64,000 nt of DNA from Desulfotignum sp. (GTDB lineage Bacteria > Desulfobacterota > Desulfobacteria > Desulfobacterales > Desulfobacteraceae). Below the pieces are notes generated by a model that was given only the letters and a program-made list of their open reading frames with translations, was not told where the DNA came from and searched no databases. Location: the NCBI GenBank assembly GCA_018399285.1, contig JAGYOW010000001.1, forward strand, positions 93,741 through 157,740. The letters run 5' to 3'. The translations under genes were made by a program, and so were the position numbers. Below, piece after piece: positions 1 through 7,545 of this stretch. Position 1 is the first letter of the stretch. Each line of letters starts with the position of its first letter.

Positions 1-308
1 ATTTTTATCTCTTGGAAATCAAATCCATGATGGGTGAGAAAGCGCTGGTCTTCCGCGGCAATGACCGCTTGTTTCAAATGAGGCGATATGTCTGACAGGT
101 TCCGCCATTCATAAGCCGGCACCACATAGTGCGCATCAAACCACTGATGGCGCAGCCGCTCCCATACCATGTTGACGGTAAACGGCGGGTTGACATATTT
201 CAATACCGCCACCTGGAGCAGGGTCAGGCTGACCAGGACCAGAAAAAATTTGACCAGGGTTTTGAACACCCATGCAGCAATGGCGTGGCGTTGTGTTTTC
301 TTTTTCAT
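1..308 (-). CDS. mtgA: Monofunctional peptidoglycan glycosyltransferase MtgA (N-terminal part, cut by window edge)
   Basis: Polymerises lipid II into glycan strands at the outer face of the inner membrane, without a transpeptidase domain. The 102 visible residues hold a basic N-terminus, one hydrophobic membrane anchor at about residues 14-36, an NPP motif at 40-42, and the start of the GT51 domain: ISPHLKQ at 74-80, AVIAAEDQRF at 81-90 and HGFD at 94-97. The Glu of AAEDQ is the family's catalytic acid. A good Shine-Dalgarno (AAAAGGAAA) lies just before the ATG. The gene runs off the left edge, so the C-terminal two thirds are not seen. It is divergent from the small ORF at 436. The arrangement of a short anchor followed directly by GT51 favours MtgA over a bifunctional PBP, but a class A PBP cannot be fully excluded without the C-terminus. 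Confidence 0.88.
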   Translation of the reverse strand, partial: MKKKTQRHAIAAWVFKTLVKFFLVLVSLTLLQVAVLKYVNPPFTVNMVWERLRHQWFDAHYVVPAYEWRNLSDISPHLKQAVIAAEDQRFLTHHGFDFQEIK

Positions 309-350
309 GGGTTTCCTTTTTGTCCGGAATCGTATCGGCAATTCGGGTGG

Positions 351-379
351 TTGTCAATCCGGTTTGTCCATGATATAGA
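351..379 (+). promoter_or_regulatory. Putative sigma-70 promoter for the 59-aa ORF
   Basis: TTGTCA and TATAGA are separated by exactly 17 bp and lie about 57 bp before the ATG at 436, in the gap divergent from mtgA. Predicted from sequence only. Confidence 0.45.
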
Positions 380-435
380 CCTGCTATGAACCAGAAGATC
401 TCATAATTGGAAGGATCAGAGGCAACAAACGTCTT

Positions 436-615
436 ATGACATATAATTTCGATCCGGACAAATGGTATGATGATGAATTGTTCATCATTGACACAAAGTT
501 CAAGCAAGGGAAAATGGACCAAAAAGCCTATGACCGGGCCGTGGCGGAACTGGACCGGCAACTGGCTGATATGTGGCGCCGACTGGACGGTACCTATCAG
601 GTGGGAAAGGATTGA
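436..615 (+). CDS. Small acidic hypothetical protein (59 aa)
   Basis: I do not recognise a named family. The reading frame is complete (ATG to TGA) and encodes a soluble, charged 59-residue protein starting MTYNFDPDKWYDDE and ending WRRLDGTYQVGKD. It has an amphipathic central helix (about 28-49) and no membrane segment or cysteine. Support for it being real: a matching promoter upstream (351-379), a weak AGAGG ribosome site at about 416-420, third-position GC like neighbouring genes, and no competing gene on either strand. It stands alone between divergent mtgA and tRNA-Arg. The function is unknown, and a spurious ORF remains possible. Confidence 0.6.
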   Translation: MTYNFDPDKWYDDELFIIDTKFKQGKMDQKAYDRAVAELDRQLADMWRRLDGTYQVGKD

Positions 616-637
616 TCCTGTCCCGGTAATGGGGATC

Positions 638-666
638 TTGCGAAGTTTCTGCAACTGTGATATTCA
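638..666 (+). promoter_or_regulatory. Putative promoter for tRNA-Arg(TCG)
   Basis: TTGCGA, a 17-bp spacer, then TATTCA preceded by TGA (extended -10 type). It ends 21 bp before the tRNA 5' end, a fitting distance for a tRNA promoter. Confidence 0.42.
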
Positions 667-687
667 TGATCCGTTTTTGTAATCTGC

Positions 688-764
688 GCGCCCGTAGCTC
701 AGCTGGATAGAGCATTGGACTTCGAATCCAAGGGTCGGGGGTTCGAATCCCTCCGGGCGTGCCA
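688..764 (+). tRNA. tRNA-Arg, anticodon TCG
   Basis: A complete cloverleaf of 77 nt with encoded CCA. The acceptor stem GCGCCCG pairs with CGGGCGT and the discriminator is G. The anticodon arm is TTGGA-CTTCGAA-TCCAA, so the anticodon is TCG, reading CGA-type arginine codons. The T loop is TTCGAAT. It lies just ahead of the DUF1847 gene and may be cotranscribed with it. Confidence 0.96.
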
Positions 765-791
765 TATTCTTAGAAATTCCAGGAGGAAACC

Positions 792-1490
792 ATGGCCCAT
801 CACAAGAAAAAGCCCTCTCCGGCTTGTGCGGCCTGTGACATACCCATGGAACAGAAAATCTGTTTTACAGATCAGGGAAAAGGCCCGAAAGGGTGCCCGA
901 CGGTGGCGTATCCATCGGTTCTGGAAGCAGCCAATCAAGCCTATGCGGAATCGGATGTGAACCAGTTCGCCCATATGGCATCGGTGCAGGAGGCCCACTG
1001 TTATGCCAATCGGGATCAGAAACCCTATGTGATGCAGCCGTGCAAAACCCGGATCGTGGAGACGTGCGAATTTGCGAAAAAAATGGGATATCAAAGGCTC
1101 GGGCTGGTGTTCTGTCTGGGGTTGGCCAGTGAGGCCGGCACGGTGGGAGAAATTCTTTCCGATTATGGGTTTGAGGTGGTGTCTGTTTGCTGTAAAGCCG
1201 GGAGGTCGTCTAAAGACCTGATCGGCATTGAAGAGGAAGACAAGATCTTCAGAGGAACAGACGAATCCATGTGCAATCCTGTTTTTCAGGCCATGCTGCT
1301 GAACCAGGAAAACGTGGATTTCAATATTCTTTTAGGGTTGTGCGTGGGCCATGATTCCCTGTTTTTCAAGTATACGAATGTTCCTACCACCGTGCTGGCG
1401 GTCAAGGACCGGGTCACCGGACATAACCCCCTGGCCGCTGTTTACCAGGCCGATTCTTATTATCGGAAAATTCGCCATCCTGATTTATGA
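792..1490 (+). CDS. DUF1847 domain protein, cysteine-rich
   Basis: A 232-aa cytosolic protein of the DUF1847 family, common in anaerobes and of unproven function, probably metal binding. The N-terminus carries a cysteine cluster (CAAC at 12-15, IC at 23-24, GCP at 34-36). Further conserved cysteines occur in the body (LVFCLGLASEAGT around 105-117, VCCKAG, LGLCVGHDSLF), consistent with a metal site or redox centre. The start follows a strong AGGAGG site by 6 nt. The stop overlaps the start of surE (ATGA), so the two are translationally coupled. No catalytic function can be assigned from sequence. Confidence 0.85.
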   Translation: MAHHKKKPSPACAACDIPMEQKICFTDQGKGPKGCPTVAYPSVLEAANQAYAESDVNQFAHMASVQEAHCYANRDQKPYVMQPCKTRIVETCEFAKKMGYQRLGLVFCLGLASEAGTVGEILSDYGFEVVSVCCKAGRSSKDLIGIEEEDKIFRGTDESMCNPVFQAMLLNQENVDFNILLGLCVGHDSLFFKYTNVPTTVLAVKDRVTGHNPLAAVYQADSYYRKIRHPDL

Positions 1491-2239
1491 AAATTCTTCT
1501 CACCAATGATGACGGGTATCAGGCCATAGGTGTTCAGACCCTGTTCCGGGTGTTGGGCAAGAAACACCAGGTGGTCATGGTGGCGCCGGATCGGGAAAGA
1601 AGCGCGGTGAGTCACAGTATCACCCTGCATCACCCGGTGCGGATGCACAGAATCGAATCCGGCCGCCAAAAAAAAATTTATGCTGTGGACGGCACCCCGG
1701 CCGATTGTGTCAAGCTCGGGCTGGCTGAATGTTTCAAAACCCCGCCGGACTGGGTGATTGCCGGAATCAATCCCGGAAGCAATATCGGCATTGACATCAA
1801 CTATTCCGGAACGGTTGGCGCTGCCCGGGAAGGGGCTTTGAACGGAATTTCCGGGCTGGCCGCCTCCATCAAGCTGGATCAGGTCATGGATTATGATAAC
1901 CTGGCCCGGTATGTGATGAATATGGTTGAGGCCATCGGTGAAAAAGGCCTGCCATCCGGCACGTTCCTGAATGTCAATGCACCGGGGATCGCTTTTTCAC
2001 AAATTCAGGGGATTAGAATCACCCGCCAGGCGTTGAACAATCTGTCCAGCCGGTTTGAAAAAAGGCAGGATCCCAAACAGCGCAATTATTACTGGTATGG
2101 CACTCAGGAGCCGGTATCCGGAAAACCGGATACTGATGTCAATGCTGTTTCGCAGAATTGTCTTTCCATTACCCCGATTCAGTGTGACCTCACGGATTAC
2201 AAAACTCTGGCTGAGATGCCCAAATTTTCCATTGACTGA
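1487..2239 (+). CDS. surE: 5'/3'-nucleotidase SurE
   Basis: Dephosphorylates nucleoside 5'- and 3'-monophosphates in the cytosol, and is a stationary-phase survival protein in enterobacteria. At 250 aa it has the normal family length. Family signatures: the metal-binding NDDG at residues 7-10, RSAVSHSIT around 39-47 with the conserved Ser metal ligand, and GINPGSNIGIDINYSGTVGAA at about 92-112, holding the conserved Asn. The start ATG overlaps the stop of DUF1847. A gap of 25 nt separates it from the PGPGW gene, so the three probably form one transcript. Confidence 0.96.
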   Translation: MKILLTNDDGYQAIGVQTLFRVLGKKHQVVMVAPDRERSAVSHSITLHHPVRMHRIESGRQKKIYAVDGTPADCVKLGLAECFKTPPDWVIAGINPGSNIGIDINYSGTVGAAREGALNGISGLAASIKLDQVMDYDNLARYVMNMVEAIGEKGLPSGTFLNVNAPGIAFSQIQGIRITRQALNNLSSRFEKRQDPKQRNYYWYGTQEPVSGKPDTDVNAVSQNCLSITPIQCDLTDYKTLAEMPKFSID

Positions 2240-2264
2240 AGTTATCCTTTCCAGGAGTCCATAA

Positions 2265-2687
2265 GTGAACCGGTTGCTTGAAATGGTCATGCAGTATCCG
2301 TCGGTGCTGGCCGGGGTGACCATTGTATCTGTGGCTGGGTTTATTTTCAGTATTCTGGGGGTTTCCTGGCTGGTTTGCTGGCTGCCGTCCAATTATTTTA
2401 TGCTGTTTGACAATCCGACATCCGTGCCCAGGTTGTTTCGACCCCGGGTGCAGATAGTCAAAAATATGGCCGGGGCCGTATTGGTCTGTTTAGGCCTGGT
2501 GATGTTGATTGTGCCTGGCCAGGGCCTGTTGACCCTGTTTCTGGGGCTGGTGATCATGAATTTTCCAGGGAAAAGAAAGGTGATCCGGTTCCTGATCCGC
2601 CTGAAAACCATACAGACCTCTTTGAACTGGATACGCAGAAAAAAAGGGCGGCTCCCTTTTGTTTTCCCGATTTTCAAGAACAGATAA
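2265..2687 (+). CDS. PGPGW-family small membrane protein
   Basis: A 140-aa integral membrane protein of the putative transmembrane PGPGW family, role unknown. Two hydrophobic segments lie at about residues 14-42. A further hydrophobic pair at about 70-96 surrounds the signature VPGQGLLTL, where the canonical PGPGW is seen as PGQGL. The C-terminus is short and basic (KGRLPFVFPIFKNR), probably cytoplasmic. GTG is chosen as start because AGGAG lies 7 nt upstream. Only 15 nt separate its stop from that of convergent mtnP. Confidence 0.75.
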   Translation: MNRLLEMVMQYPSVLAGVTIVSVAGFIFSILGVSWLVCWLPSNYFMLFDNPTSVPRLFRPRVQIVKNMAGAVLVCLGLVMLIVPGQGLLTLFLGLVIMNFPGKRKVIRFLIRLKTIQTSLNWIRRKKGRLPFVFPIFKNR

Positions 2688-2702
2688 CTCTGGTTTTTTA
2701 TC

Positions 2703-3548
2703 TTATTTGCGCAAGATTGTCAGCATGTCTTTGAAAGATGCCGGAACCTGATCATCCGGAGTGATCACCGCGTCTTTTAACGAAGTCCGGCAGCTGCAAT
2801 CTGCCGGGGGCGGTTCAGATACCATCAGCAACCGCAGCAGATCCTGGACAGACTCAATGCTCTGACTGTAAAGGGCCAGCACCGATGCCAGACTGGCATG
2901 GTGGGACGGATCCTCCTTCCAGCAGTCATAATCGGTGACAATGCAGATAGCGGCATAGCAGATCTGGGCCTCTTTTGCCAGAAACGCCTCCGGCACATTG
3001 GTCATGCCCACCAAATCGCATCCGGCCAGGCGCAGAAAATGGCTTTCCGCTTTGGTGCCCAGGCGGGGGCCTTCCACACAGGCATAGGTTTTGCCGAAAT
3101 GAAAGGTCAGATCCATTTCTTCGGCATGGTCTGCCATCCATCGGTTCAGGCGGGTGCATACCGGTTCAGCCGTAGAGATGTGGGCTGACAGCCCGCTGCC
3201 GAAAAAGCTGGACTGCCGCCTGCCTCTGGTCCAGTCAAAATACTGGGATGGAAAAACGATGTCACCGGGATGGATATCTTCCTGAAGGCTTCCTGTGGCA
3301 GACACACTGATGATCCGGTTGGCCCCCAGCTTTTTGAGCGCAAAAATGTTGGCCGGGTAATTGATTTCATGGGGCAGCCGTTCATGGTTTTTGCCATGAC
3401 GGGGAAGAAACAGCATCTTTGTGTTCTGATATACGGCTTTGACAATCGGCGCAGAAGGGGACCCGAACGGGGTGTCGGTCTGCAATGTTTCAATGGTTTC
3501 AAGTCCCTGGATATGATAAAGCCCGGTGCCGCCGATAATTGCAAGCAT
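2703..3548 (-). CDS. mtnP: S-methyl-5'-thioadenosine phosphorylase
   Basis: Cleaves methylthioadenosine with phosphate to adenine and methylthioribose-1-phosphate (methionine salvage, polyamine by-product removal). The 281-aa chain has the PNP/MTAP type 2 signatures: IIGGTGLYH at 4-12 (phosphate site), RHGKNHERLPHEINYPANI, SATGSL, EGPRLGTKAES, and MTNVPEAFLAKEA followed by TDYDCW. The Asp pair in TDYDCW is the one expected for a 6-aminopurine (adenine) substrate. I start at the ATG at 3548, with GAGGAA about 11 nt upstream; an N-terminal extension to 3599 would run into the predicted promoter. There are about 28 extra residues at the C-terminus relative to the shortest homologues. Confidence 0.92.
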   Translation of the reverse strand: MLAIIGGTGLYHIQGLETIETLQTDTPFGSPSAPIVKAVYQNTKMLFLPRHGKNHERLPHEINYPANIFALKKLGANRIISVSATGSLQEDIHPGDIVFPSQYFDWTRGRRQSSFFGSGLSAHISTAEPVCTRLNRWMADHAEEMDLTFHFGKTYACVEGPRLGTKAESHFLRLAGCDLVGMTNVPEAFLAKEAQICYAAICIVTDYDCWKEDPSHHASLASVLALYSQSIESVQDLLRLLMVSEPPPADCSCRTSLKDAVITPDDQVPASFKDMLTILRK

Positions 3549-3596
3549 CTTGTATGAGTTCCTCAAAATGGGGTTAATTTGAATTTTCAGTACAGG

Positions 3597-3625
3597 CACA
3601 TACCATTAAACCGGGTAAATATCAA
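3597..3625 (-). promoter_or_regulatory. Putative promoter for mtnP
   Basis: On the minus strand TTGATA, 17 bp, then TATGTG preceded by TGG (extended -10). The predicted transcript starts about 42 nt before the mtnP ATG. Confidence 0.4.
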
Positions 3626-3773
3626 AATTAAAATTCAATCCCGAAGATTTTTTAGCATTCATGGGTGATCTTCTGGCCGGGGTCTAAGTCAAAGCGGACG
3701 GTCGGATCAATCCATGGATTTGAAGTCGCAGTCGCTGGAAAGAAGATATCCGGGGTCGGATTGTGTCATCAAA

Positions 3774-4228
3774 TCAAGAGGATCGGTTTTGCAGCAGCGG
3801 GGATATGAAAAACCAGGCCAGTCCCAGAATCTGGAGGCTCAGGATCATGAGAAAGGCGGTATGGTATCCGGCCGGACAGTCGGACTGGAAAGCTTAAAGT
3901 CAGTCCGGTCCAGAGACATCACATCCCGCAGCCAGGGGCCGGCCCACAGACCTTGGACCGCCATGAACCCGGCCTGGGACAGCATGGTCAAAGGCGCAAT
4001 TCGCCAGAAGGTGAGACTCTGAAATACTTGAATAACACCCTGAATCTGATGGGAAAACGGCTCGGGCACCGGTTTTTTGACTGATTCCGGCACCACCGTG
4101 AATACGGCTGCCGCCATCAGGACACATAGAACGCCCAGACCCAGGAACACCCGGACCAGGAGGGCAGGGGCCAAGGGGCTGGCCGATGGTTTCACCGCTG
4201 TTCTGCGCATGCCGTCAGGCTTTGTCAT
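3774..4228 (-). pseudogene. Remnant of an MFS transporter
   Basis: The readable part (4228 down to about 3885) encodes a central piece of a major facilitator permease: a helix LGVLCVLMAAAVFTVVPES, a linker with a long polar loop, then FWRIAPLTMLSQAGFMAVQGLWAGPWL. After SLDRTD the frame changes, and a second piece, YHTAFLMILSLQILGLAWFF, resembling a last transmembrane helix, runs to a TGA at 3774. About six N-terminal helices and roughly three helices between the two pieces are missing, so this is not just a sequencing indel. No ribosome site precedes the fragment. It sits 47 nt behind the oxidoreductase operon and was probably once part of it. Confidence 0.72.
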
Positions 4229-4275
4229 GCCGCCCCTGAAGATCCTGTTCCCGCGTCCGGGTGTTTGGTCCGTGG

Positions 4276-5571
4276 TTACAAAATTTTATTCACGGTTTCC
4301 ATGGATAAATTGAACACTTTTTCATTAAACCGGGATTTTAAAGCAAAGACAAGCATATCTTTGTTGAGCACGATTTCATGTTTTGCCAGCAGGGCCAGAG
4401 AGGCCAAAGCCCAGTCGGTCTTTTTGATTTTCATGGCCTTGAAATCGATCTCCTCCACCTGTGCCGGGGTGTCGGGAATGGCCACGCTGGTTTCCTTGAG
4501 CACATAGGTATCCGGGGACAGGGCGGCAAAAATCTTTTGTCGCCGGGCCACGCCTTCATCACTTAAAGCCAGCACCACAGTGGGGGATTCGATCCCGGTG
4601 TATCCGATTTTTTCCGGGGACAGCAGGATTTCCGAGACGGACTGGCCCCTGAGCACGGTGATATTGTAGTCGTTTTTAATGGACACGTTCAATCCGCCGG
4701 AGATTCCGGCAAAACAGACCATATCCCCGGCAGTGACGATGCGCATGCCCGCAGACCCCAGAATCACCACCTCGTGCCGTCTGGCATCGGGCATGTCAAA
4801 CTGTCTTTTGACCACAAAGGGGTCGGGGAATTTGCCTTTTTCTTTTGCCAGCTGCCGGTATCTGTCTCCATATTCGGGCCGCTGGTTTTTCTCGATCACC
4901 CCGCCCGGAGATGGTCTTTGTTCGATCATCTGGTCGATCACTTTGGGGGTGAGCTGATTGCGTTTGGTGTACCGGCCCGTGCACAACCCCAAAGTTTCCA
5001 CAACAGAAAATCCTTTGTGTTTCATGGCTGAGACCAGTTCATCGGACAGTCCGTCATCCATCCCGGAGATCCGTGACACATAGCTGGCTCCGGCACTTTC
5101 CACCACACCGCAGATGTCCATGGGAATTTCCGCCTGGTTGAGAAATTCGGATCCCACCACGGCATCGCTGGGCGTGGTGGCGGAATACTGGCCCCCGGTC
5201 ATGCCGAAATTGAAGTTGTTCAAAATAATCAGGGTTAAATCCATGTTTTTCCGGCAGGCGGACAGCACATGGGCGCCGCCGATACCCATGCCCCCGTCTC
5301 CCATGGTCACGATGACGTTCAGGGACGGATCAGCCAGTTTCAGGCCGGCGGCATAGGTCAATGCCCGGCCATGAACCCCGTGCAGGGCATGGACATTGAA
5401 AAACGTGTCAAACAGACCGGAACACCCGATATCGGTGACGATCACGGTTTTATGATCCGGGATGCCCATTTTTATCAGCGCGGCATCCAGGCTTTTGGTA
5501 ATGCGTTCATGGGTGCAGCCCGGGCAGAATACCGGGGGTCGGCTGGTATTTAAAAAACTATTCATTTTCAA
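4276..5571 (-). CDS. 2-oxoacid:ferredoxin oxidoreductase, fused beta (TPP) and gamma subunits
   Basis: Thiamine-diphosphate subunit of a ferredoxin-dependent 2-oxoacid dehydrogenase, interconverting a 2-oxoacid plus CoA with an acyl-CoA and CO2. Residues 1 to about 255 are the beta domain: FCPGCTHERI near 15-24, the TPP/Mg motif GDGGMGIGGAHVLSACRKN at about 92-110 and NNFNFGMTGGQYS. From about 268 on there is a gamma-type domain (VVILGSAGMRI, then RGQSVSEILLS). Beta and gamma in one 431-aa chain is a less usual layout. No 4Fe-4S delta subunit is encoded nearby. The start overlaps the alpha gene stop by 14 nt. The substrate (2-oxoglutarate, branched-chain oxoacid or arylpyruvate) cannot be decided from sequence. 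Confidence 0.85.
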   Translation of the reverse strand: MKMNSFLNTSRPPVFCPGCTHERITKSLDAALIKMGIPDHKTVIVTDIGCSGLFDTFFNVHALHGVHGRALTYAAGLKLADPSLNVIVTMGDGGMGIGGAHVLSACRKNMDLTLIILNNFNFGMTGGQYSATTPSDAVVGSEFLNQAEIPMDICGVVESAGASYVSRISGMDDGLSDELVSAMKHKGFSVVETLGLCTGRYTKRNQLTPKVIDQMIEQRPSPGGVIEKNQRPEYGDRYRQLAKEKGKFPDPFVVKRQFDMPDARRHEVVILGSAGMRIVTAGDMVCFAGISGGLNVSIKNDYNITVLRGQSVSEILLSPEKIGYTGIESPTVVLALSDEGVARRQKIFAALSPDTYVLKETSVAIPDTPAQVEEIDFKAMKIKKTDWALASLALLAKHEIVLNKDMLVFALKSRFNEKVFNLSMETVNKIL

Positions 5572-6676
5572 TGGTCTCCATAATCTTGGCAGGGGGGATC
5601 ATCGTGCCGTTCATCTGGCCGTAAAATTCCACGGGTTTGCCGCACAGCACGCGTTTGATCTCATTGACGTACTGGCCCAGGTTCATTTCGATCACCACAA
5701 TTTTTTTGAATCGGGCCGCTTTTTCTGCTAGCAACGCCTCAGGAACCGGCCATAAGGTTTTCAAAGACAGGGTGGATACCGGCCGGCCTTTTTCAGCCAG
5801 GGCGGTCGCCGCATCTGTCACGGCCCGGGAGGTGATGCCGTAGGAGATGACCAGGGTGTCGGTGTCGGGCACCATGTTTTCTTCATACAGGGTGATGCGG
5901 TCCATGGCAGCGGTCAGTTTGGTGTGCAGCCGTTGCTGCATGGCGGCAATGACCTGGGGATCGATGGTGATATATCCGTCCGGTCCGTGGGTGGAAGAGG
6001 TCTGGCGCACCAGGGTTGTGCCGCCGATGGGCAGAAACGGCGGGGCCTTATCCGGGTCGGCTGCAAACGGTACATAGGGGCCGGATCCGGTGTATGGGGT
6101 GCGTTCCACCAAAGGCGGCAGATTCAGGTCGTCCATGTCAAAGCTTTCCTTGGTCATGCCGATCTCCTTGTTGGAGGCGATAAACACCGGACACCGGAAC
6201 TCTTCGGCAAAGTTGAACGCATGCACGGTCAATTCTAAACAATCTTTTGCATCTTTGGGTGCCAGGACAATCACGGGCGCGCCGGATGTGGATCCCCAGC
6301 GCATGAACTGGATGTCCGAATCCGCGCCTCTTGTGGCGGAGCCGGTGGAAGGTCCTAACCGCTGAACATTGGCGATCACCAGCGGAATCTCACTGCCGAT
6401 GGCAAAAGAGATATGTTCACTGTAAAGGCTGATACCCGGACCGGAAGTGGCGGTAAGCACTTTTTTGCCGGCCATGGCTGCACCGATACAGTATCCCATG
6501 GATGCAATCTCGTCTTCTCCCTGGATGCAGACACCGTCTCTGGGCGGCAGCATTTTAAGCATATTATTGAATATGGTGGTGGCCGGTGTAATGGGATAAC
6601 CGGCAAAAAAATTGCAGCCGGCGGCCATGGCCCCCCTGGCAACGGCTTCGTTGCCTTCCATGAATACAGATGCCAT
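5558..6676 (-). CDS. 2-oxoacid:ferredoxin oxidoreductase, alpha subunit
   Basis: Alpha (pyrimidine-binding and transketolase C-terminal) subunit of the same complex. At 372 aa it shows GNEAVARGAMAAGCNFFAGYPITPAT at about residues 8-33, EDEIASMG, TSGPGISLYSE, QRLGPSTGSATRG, and the C-terminal region VVIEMNLGQYVNEIKRV. The start at 6676 is set by GAAGGAG nine nt upstream; an in-frame ATG 33 nt earlier has no site. It is the first gene of the operon and is followed by the beta-gamma gene with a 14-nt overlap. A TTGACA/TAAAAT promoter at 6752-6780 probably drives both. KorA-like or VorB-like are equally fair names. Confidence 0.87.
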   Translation of the reverse strand: MASVFMEGNEAVARGAMAAGCNFFAGYPITPATTIFNNMLKMLPPRDGVCIQGEDEIASMGYCIGAAMAGKKVLTATSGPGISLYSEHISFAIGSEIPLVIANVQRLGPSTGSATRGADSDIQFMRWGSTSGAPVIVLAPKDAKDCLELTVHAFNFAEEFRCPVFIASNKEIGMTKESFDMDDLNLPPLVERTPYTGSGPYVPFAADPDKAPPFLPIGGTTLVRQTSSTHGPDGYITIDPQVIAAMQQRLHTKLTAAMDRITLYEENMVPDTDTLVISYGITSRAVTDAATALAEKGRPVSTLSLKTLWPVPEALLAEKAARFKKIVVIEMNLGQYVNEIKRVLCGKPVEFYGQMNGTMIPPAKIMETIENE

Positions 6677-6718
6677 AATGGTCTCCTTCAAAAAATTGAT
6701 CTGATTCATCCAATATAA

Positions 6719-6730
6719 ATCTGATCAGAT
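6719..6730. promoter_or_regulatory. 12-bp perfect palindrome, candidate operator
   Basis: ATCTGATCAGAT is a perfect inverted repeat. It lies just downstream of the predicted start of the oxidoreductase transcript and about 110 bp before the gntR ATG. Its position suits a GntR-family dimer, but binding is inferred. Confidence 0.4.
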
Positions 6731-6749
6731 ATTTGATTAAATATTTGAC
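6729..6749. repeat. Direct repeat ATATTTGA, two copies 11 bp apart
   Basis: Two copies of ATATTTGA separated by TTAA-type bases give an 11-bp period, about one helical turn. The right copy overlaps the -35 of the gntR promoter. It could be part of a regulator site, or simply AT-rich promoter DNA. Confidence 0.3.
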
Positions 6750-6773
6750 GGATTTTAAAGGGTTTGCTAAAAC
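6745..6773 (+). promoter_or_regulatory. Putative gntR promoter
   Basis: TTGACG, 17-bp spacer, TAAAAC on the plus strand. It shares nearly the same DNA with the oxidoreductase promoter on the other strand. Confidence 0.45.
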
Positions 6774-6780
6774 ATGTCAA
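6752..6780 (-). promoter_or_regulatory. Strong putative promoter of the 2-oxoacid oxidoreductase operon
   Basis: On the minus strand a consensus TTGACA is followed by a 17-bp spacer and TAAAAT. The predicted start site is near 6745, about 70 nt before the alpha-subunit ATG. Confidence 0.65.
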
Positions 6781-6839
6781 GGTGTAATTCCCATATTTTT
6801 AATTGATTTTATCCGGGTGTTGATATAAGGATGACGTTC

Positions 6840-7541
6840 ATGAAACAACCAAAAAAGACCGTGCCCAGAAAAACCAAGGAAGATTTCACCCGGGAAGCCT
6901 ACATGGGCATCCGCCGGATGTTTTTTCACAACGAGATTATCCCGGGCCAGAAAATATCATATGGAGATCTGGCCAAACGACTGAACATGAGCACCACCCC
7001 GGTGATCCAGGCGCTGAAGCATCTGGAGTTCCAGGGGCTGGTCCGGCATGAGCCCAACCGGGGATATTATACTGAAAACGTGAGCCTGGCCGAGATTACC
7101 GAGATTTATGAGTTCCGGGAACTCATTGAGGTGTCCCTGCTGTCCGCCACCATCGAAAACATCGGCAAACGCGGGATCACCCAGTTGAAAAAAGCCCTGG
7201 ACAGCCATCTGGCGGCAGTCAGGGATATTTATCTCAAGGAACGGTTGCTCAAGGACATGGAGTTTCATCTGAAACTGGCCCAGCTCTCCGACAACCAGAT
7301 TCAGTTCAACACCCTGAAATATCTGTTTGATCTGCTGTATCTTAAATACCGGGGCAATATTTTGTTTGTCACACCCATGGACCGGGTGGACAATGAGCAT
7401 ATTCAACTGTATGAAGCCATTGAAAACAAAGACCTGGCCCAGGCCCGTGCCGTGCTGTCCCGCCATATCGCCAACGTGAAAAAGCATGCCATTGAAAGTA
7501 CCCGACGGGCATTGCAGGAAAAGCGCATTAAGATGGTGTGA
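6840..7541 (+). CDS. GntR-family transcriptional regulator (FCD/FadR type)
   Basis: A DNA-binding regulator of 233 aa. The N-terminal winged helix-turn-helix spans about residues 15-80 (MGIRRMFFHNEIIPGQKISY, then LAKRLNMSTTPVIQALKHLEFQGLVRHEPNRGYY). A helical FCD effector domain follows from about 90 to 220, with FRELIEVSLL, FHLKLAQLSDN and HIQLYEAI, supplying the Asp/His residues that usually bind a metal and an organic-acid ligand. The ATG at 6840 is preferred over 6831 because TAAGG lies nine nt upstream. Divergence from the 2-oxoacid oxidoreductase and the shared promoter region suggest it controls that operon and itself, with a carboxylate-type effector. This is inference. Confidence 0.88.
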   Translation: MKQPKKTVPRKTKEDFTREAYMGIRRMFFHNEIIPGQKISYGDLAKRLNMSTTPVIQALKHLEFQGLVRHEPNRGYYTENVSLAEITEIYEFRELIEVSLLSATIENIGKRGITQLKKALDSHLAAVRDIYLKERLLKDMEFHLKLAQLSDNQIQFNTLKYLFDLLYLKYRGNILFVTPMDRVDNEHIQLYEAIENKDLAQARAVLSRHIANVKKHAIESTRRALQEKRIKMV

Positions 7542-7545
7542 CCCA

